From OMOG01 sp041485845 (GTDB taxonomy: Bacteria; Acidobacteriota; Terriglobia; Bryobacterales; Bryobacteraceae), in the NCBI GenBank assembly GCA_041485845.1, contig JBGPKH010000333.1, positions 1 to 9,654 of the forward strand: a stretch of 9,654 bases of DNA. Direction: 5' to 3'. Below are positions 6,742 through 9,654 of this stretch, piece after piece. Below the pieces are notes generated by a model. It was not told the DNA's origin. It saw only the letters and a program-made list of their open reading frames with translations, and did not search any database. How positions within the stretch are numbered: the first letter of the stretch is position 1; each line of letters begins with the position of its first letter. A program made the translations under genes and the position numbers.

Positions 6742-8370
6742 CTACTGCTGCACCGTTTCGATTTCCGTCTTCTGCCGCGCCGGGTAAACATACGCCGTGA
6801 CCAGGCTTTCGCCGCCATCGTTCCCGATAGCCTTCACGCCGAACTTCACGGCATCGATGGACACGTCTTTCAAGGTGAATTGTGTCGCCTTGCCGATGTA
6901 GACTTCCTGCTCCCAGAAGGGCGAGGTCGTGGGCCGCATGACCACTGTGTAGCCCTTGATGTTGTCGTCCGGGCCGCTCGTCCGCCATTGAAGAACGGCG
7001 TCGTAGCCCGAGCCGCGCGCGATCATGGGACCGGGCCGGCGGCCACCGGCGGCGCCCGCCGCACCCGGAGTCCCGCCACGGCCGCCCCGCCCGGCGCGTC
7101 CTCCGCCATCGGCGGCGGCATTGGCTCCATCGGTAGCAGCCGCGCCCGGAGTCCCCCTATCGCCACCGCCACCCCGGCCATTGGACGCGTTCGCTCCGTC
7201 CGTCGCGGCAGCATTCGTTCCGCCCCTCGCTCCACCGCCGGCGCCAGGCAATCGTGTCACGATCGGCGCCTTAGGCGCCAGCGCCAGGCTGGCCGCCACG
7301 GCCGCATTCACCCGCGCGACCCTGGCTGTGTAAGGCACCGACATGCTCTCGATCACATCCGTCGCGCGGTGCTGGTTCGCGTAGATCTCGTTCGGCGTGG
7401 AGAAGCGCACGGCCGCATAGCCTTCCAACTGGAACGGCGTGTGGTCGCCGCCGCGTCCCAGTCGATCGCCCATGAAAATGTTCTCCACCTTCATCGACGG
7501 GATGTAGCGCTCGCCGATCTCGCGGACGTAGCGCGAAAGTTGCTGCGAAGGAGAATCCAGAGTCTCGTCGCTGAAGACGCTGACCACCGTGTTGCCCATG
7601 CGTCCGTTGCCTGCGGTGTCCGTGCCGATGATGTCGTTGTTCAGCACCGCCTCGATCACCGTGTTTTCCTTGCGCGACTTGGCGGCCAGCAGGTTGCTCC
7701 CGATGAGGCCCTGCTCTTCGCCGGCGAAGGCCACGAACACGAGAGTCTTGTCGAACTGGTACTGGCTCATCACCCGCGCCAGTTCCATGACGGCGGCCGT
7801 GCCGCTGCCATCGTCGCAAGCGCCGGGGGCCGGCAAGTTGGCGTTCTTCTCCTGCTGCTCCAGGCTGAGGGTGGACTGCGCCGGCCGCTCGCCGACCGGG
7901 GTGAACGCGCCGTCGGTCCCCGGCCCCGCCGGAGCGCCGCCCGGCGGGCGATTGCCCAGGTTGAGCGAATCGTAGTGGCCGCTGATGAGGATCTGCGTCT
8001 CGGGCATCTTCGTGCCGGGCAGCACGGCGATCACGTTGTAGAGGTCGATATCCTTGAAGACGCGCTGCCCCTGCTTCTTGACGCGATACTTGTCGAAGCG
8101 GACCTGGAGCCTGGGGCTATAGCTGGTCAGCTCATTGAGAATCCAGGTGCGGGCTGCGCCGACTCCGCGCACGGGGTCGTCGGGGTTCGACATCGTATTG
8201 CGCGTGCCGAAGCTCACCAGTTTCTCGATCGTGGCTTTGATGCGCGCTTCGGAAACTTCGTCCACAATCTTGCGGACCTGCGGGTTGAGAGCTTTTTCGT
8301 CCGCCGTAGTGAACCCGGCGGAAAAACACAAAAGTATGGCGATGACAGCCAGGCGTCGGGACATGTGCAT
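6742..8370 (-). CDS. Secreted M28-family zinc aminopeptidase with Gly-rich linker and FnIII-like domain, 542 aa
   Basis: Residues 1-23 are a signal peptide (SRRLAVIAILLCFSAGF, likely cut after TTA23). The peptidase domain (about 30-365) carries a full M28 active site, aligned by motif with Streptomyces griseus aminopeptidase: H132 in GHYDS, bridging D186 in CDDGSGTAA, catalytic E218 and ligand E219 in GEEQGL, D246 in NNDIIG and H310 in GGDHTPF. Between GHYDS and the CDD motif is an insertion of about 45 residues rich in Gly and Pro. Residues about 375-450 are a Gly/Ala/Arg linker with internal repeats. Residues about 452-531 look like a fibronectin type III domain (AVLQWRTS, IKGYTVVMR, FGVKAIGNDGGES). 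By family it removes N-terminal residues from peptides outside the cytoplasm. The start could be M1 or M3 (ATG CAC ATG); neither has a strong Shine-Dalgarno sequence, the nearest AGGA being about 14 nt from M1. It follows the broken propeller gene and precedes the glycan operon by 144 bp, with no evidence of a functional link to either. Confidence 0.93.
   Translation of the reverse strand: MHMSRRLAVIAILLCFSAGFTTADEKALNPQVRKIVDEVSEARIKATIEKLVSFGTRNTMSNPDDPVRGVGAARTWILNELTSYSPRLQVRFDKYRVKKQGQRVFKDIDLYNVIAVLPGTKMPETQILISGHYDSLNLGNRPPGGAPAGPGTDGAFTPVGERPAQSTLSLEQQEKNANLPAPGACDDGSGTAAVMELARVMSQYQFDKTLVFVAFAGEEQGLIGSNLLAAKSRKENTVIEAVLNNDIIGTDTAGNGRMGNTVVSVFSDETLDSPSQQLSRYVREIGERYIPSMKVENIFMGDRLGRGGDHTPFQLEGYAAVRFSTPNEIYANQHRATDVIESMSVPYTARVARVNAAVAASLALAPKAPIVTRLPGAGGGARGGTNAAATDGANASNGRGGGGDRGTPGAAATDGANAAADGGGRAGRGGRGGTPGAAGAAGGRRPGPMIARGSGYDAVLQWRTSGPDDNIKGYTVVMRPTTSPFWEQEVYIGKATQFTLKDVSIDAVKFGVKAIGNDGGESLVTAYVYPARQKTEIETVQQ
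7117..7212 (-). repeat. Repeated nonapeptide in the peptidase linker
   Basis: AAATDGANA occurs at residues 387-395 (7212-7186) and 410-418 (7143-7117), 23 residues apart. The two copies are identical in protein, yet 8 of 9 codons differ, all at the third base. A partial motif, GTPGAA, also recurs at 406-411 and 433-438. The surrounding sequence is almost only Gly, Ala, Arg, Asp and Asn, which suggests a flexible extracellular spacer between the catalytic and FnIII-like domains. Confidence 0.8.
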
Positions 8371-8399
8371 TGAGAACTAGAATATCCTATTCCGGGTGG

Positions 8400-8427
8400 G
8401 ACAGACGATCGCCCTTTGTCGTCTGTC
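8400..8427 (-). other. Perfect 9-bp inverted repeat upstream of the M28 peptidase
   Basis: GACAGACGA (8400-8408) and TCGTCTGTC (8419-8427) are perfectly complementary around a 10-nt spacer. The repeat overlaps a TGA (8428-8426) that is out of frame with the end of the propeller gene, and lies 29 bases upstream of the peptidase ATG. It could be an inefficient terminator of the upstream gene (no T run follows) or an operator for the peptidase gene. The symmetry is clear; the function is not. Confidence 0.45.
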
Positions 8428-9653
8428 ACGGGCCGTTGTCGGTTCTTCTGCACTTCCACCACGAAGATGTCGCTTTCGAAGCGGCCGATCGTAAAGAAGA
8501 GGCGATCGGCGCCGGCCGCAAACTCGCTGCGCTGGGACTGCCGGGCCGGATCGTCGAACTTCACCAGCAGGGTGGGAGTTCCTCCCGCGGCGGGGACCGG
8601 CCAAAAGCTGGAGCGGGCTTCTTCGTCGTGCGCTTTGTAGTAGACCGTCTGGCTGTCCCGGGACCAGGCGACGAAAACGGCGGTTAGCGACCCCGATTTT
8701 TCGACCAGCACGCGCGGTCGCCACCCTGTGGCGAGACGACGCGGACATCGCCGGATCCGGCATATGCGATCAGCCGGCCGTCGGGGGACCACCTTGGGAA
8801 ACCTCCCTCGCTCGCAACGATCGCTCTCGGCGCGCTCCATCCCGTGCCGCCCGCGATCCGCGTCAGCAGGGCCAGTAAGCCCGGTGATGATTGGTCGGAC
8901 CGGAAGACAATCTGTTGACCGTCGGCCGACCAGTCCGGATAGTACTCATTACCGGGCTCGGAGGTGAGCTGGCGCTCGGAGCTTCCGTCGGCCGACATGA
9001 GGAAGAGATCGCGGTTGCCGTTGCGCCAGGAGTAGAAGACAATCTCCTTGCCATCGGGTGACCAGGACGGAAGAAATTCGTCCCCCGGGTTGGTGGTGAG
9101 CTGCTCGATCTCGCCGCCGGCCAGAGGCATTCGGTAAATATCCTGATTGCCGTTTCGGTTCGAGTCGAATGCCAGCCACTGCCCGTCACGCGACACCGCG
9201 ATGCCTTCGATGGTCTGGTTGCCGGTGGTCACGGCAGTCGCCGCCGAGACGGAGACGGGAGGCCGCACCGGGATCGGAATCGACCAGATGTTGGCTTCGT
9301 GGTTCAGCACGGTGTAGGCGAGCTTCGAGCCGTCGCGGGAAAGGCTGATGTTCAGGGCGTTTAAGCCGGTGGTCAGCGGGGCCGGCGGTCCGGAGGATTG
9401 GCCGGAATCGCGTAGCGCGAGTTGGTAGACATCGCGCCGCCCGCTTTGATTGGAGATGAACAACAGGTGTTTGCTATCAGGCATCCACGCGGGGCTCATG
9501 TTGAGGTGCACCCCGGTCTGTGAGTTGCACAGCCGTGCCGCCGGCAGCGCCCACCACCCAGATGGCGCTGGGAGCAATATTGGCGAGGGTCGGCACACCG
9601 AAGAGGAAGTTAAAATTCCCCACAGCGTAAGCGATCCGCGCGCCATCCGGAGA
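8426..9653 (-). pseudogene. TolB/PD40-type beta-propeller protein, C-terminal part, two frameshifts
   Basis: Conserved propeller sequence is spread over two frames. From 9653 one frame reads SPDGARIAYAVGNFNF and continues to QLTDR, then ends at a TGA (9479-9477). From about 9511 the next frame carries the match: SPAWMPDSKHLLFISN, WLAFDSNRNGNQDIYRMP, PSWSPDGKEIVFYS, PDWSADGQQIVFRSDQ and PRWSPDGRLIAYAG, ending at a stop at 8686-8684. From about 8710 the first frame resumes: VLVEKSG, AWSRDSQTVYYKAHD, SFWPVPAAGG, KFDDPARQS and DIFVVEV. The repeated [SP]xWSPDGxxIxF units are PD40 (WD40-like) blades as in TolB. The resumed frame has no stop until 8214, inside the peptidase gene, so the listed end is the approximate limit of recognisable sequence and not a stop in that frame. 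The longest unbroken piece is 9646-8684 (320 codons), whose apparent ATG is not the native start. Similar propellers form the extracytoplasmic part of acidobacterial Ser/Thr kinases, so the missing 5' part may encode a kinase. It is either a decaying gene or carries two sequence errors. Confidence 0.75.
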
Positions 9654-9654
9654 C

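Noticed and set aside
6880..8373. 497-codon open frame on the plus strand
   Set aside because: It is the exact antisense of the M28 peptidase gene, whose protein has all catalytic motifs. The plus-strand product is Arg/His/Ala-rich with no recognisable domain, a usual effect of high GC content.
8684..9646. 320-codon frame taken as a complete protein starting at 9646
   Set aside because: Its first 45 or so residues are not propeller-like, while the alternative frame from 9653 reads SPDGARIAYAVGNFNF and on through the expected blade. The ATG is an accident created by the frameshift.

Overview
The window is a high-GC stretch of bacterial chromosome in which every convincing gene lies on the minus strand, so transcription runs from the right edge to the left edge. 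Its contents are a TolB/PD40-type beta-propeller protein, a secreted M28 peptidase, a CmcI-like methyltransferase, GT-C membrane glycosyltransferases and a FecR plus Trp-rich (DUF6600-like) surface protein. From general knowledge of these families I would guess an Acidobacteriota member, of the Solibacter/Bryobacter kind. That is an inference from gene content and style; no rRNA or other marker gene is present to confirm it.

Layout in transcription order. (1) 9653-8426: the C-terminal part of a PD40/WD40-like propeller protein. In Acidobacteriota such repeats often follow a Ser/Thr kinase domain, which would lie beyond the right edge. Its reading frame is broken twice by compensating single-base shifts, at a G4 run (9511-9514) and at a CGCGCG tract (8711-8716). 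(2) 8370-6742: a complete exported M28-family zinc aminopeptidase with a Gly/Ala-rich repeat linker and a C-terminal fibronectin-III-like domain. (3) 6741-6598: a short intergenic region with a small hairpin, a 51-nt three-way-junction fold and a -10-like box just before the next gene. (4) 6597-2050: a tight three-gene operon: a CmcI-like SAM methyltransferase fused to an N-terminal beta-rich domain, a 722-residue GT-C membrane protein with a soluble C-terminal discoidin-like domain, and a second, smaller GT-C membrane protein. The spacing is 14 bp and then a 29-bp overlap. (5) 1922 to beyond the left edge: a secreted FecR-domain protein with a Trp-rich region and a long, repetitive, probably disordered tail.

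How the genes may work together: the three-gene operon looks like a small cell-surface glycan assembly or decoration unit. GT-C enzymes transfer sugars from lipid-linked donors on the outer face of the membrane, and CmcI-type enzymes methylate or otherwise modify small molecules or sugars. The product is unknown. The peptidase and the FecR protein are exported but nothing in the sequence ties them functionally to the glycan operon.

I saw no tRNA, rRNA, CRISPR array, insertion sequence, integrase or attachment site, and no convincing plus-strand gene. The window does not contain an obvious new defence or mobile system. The most unusual points are the doubly frameshifted propeller gene, the structured intergenic element, and the methyltransferase/GT-C/GT-C operon with its unusual domain fusions.
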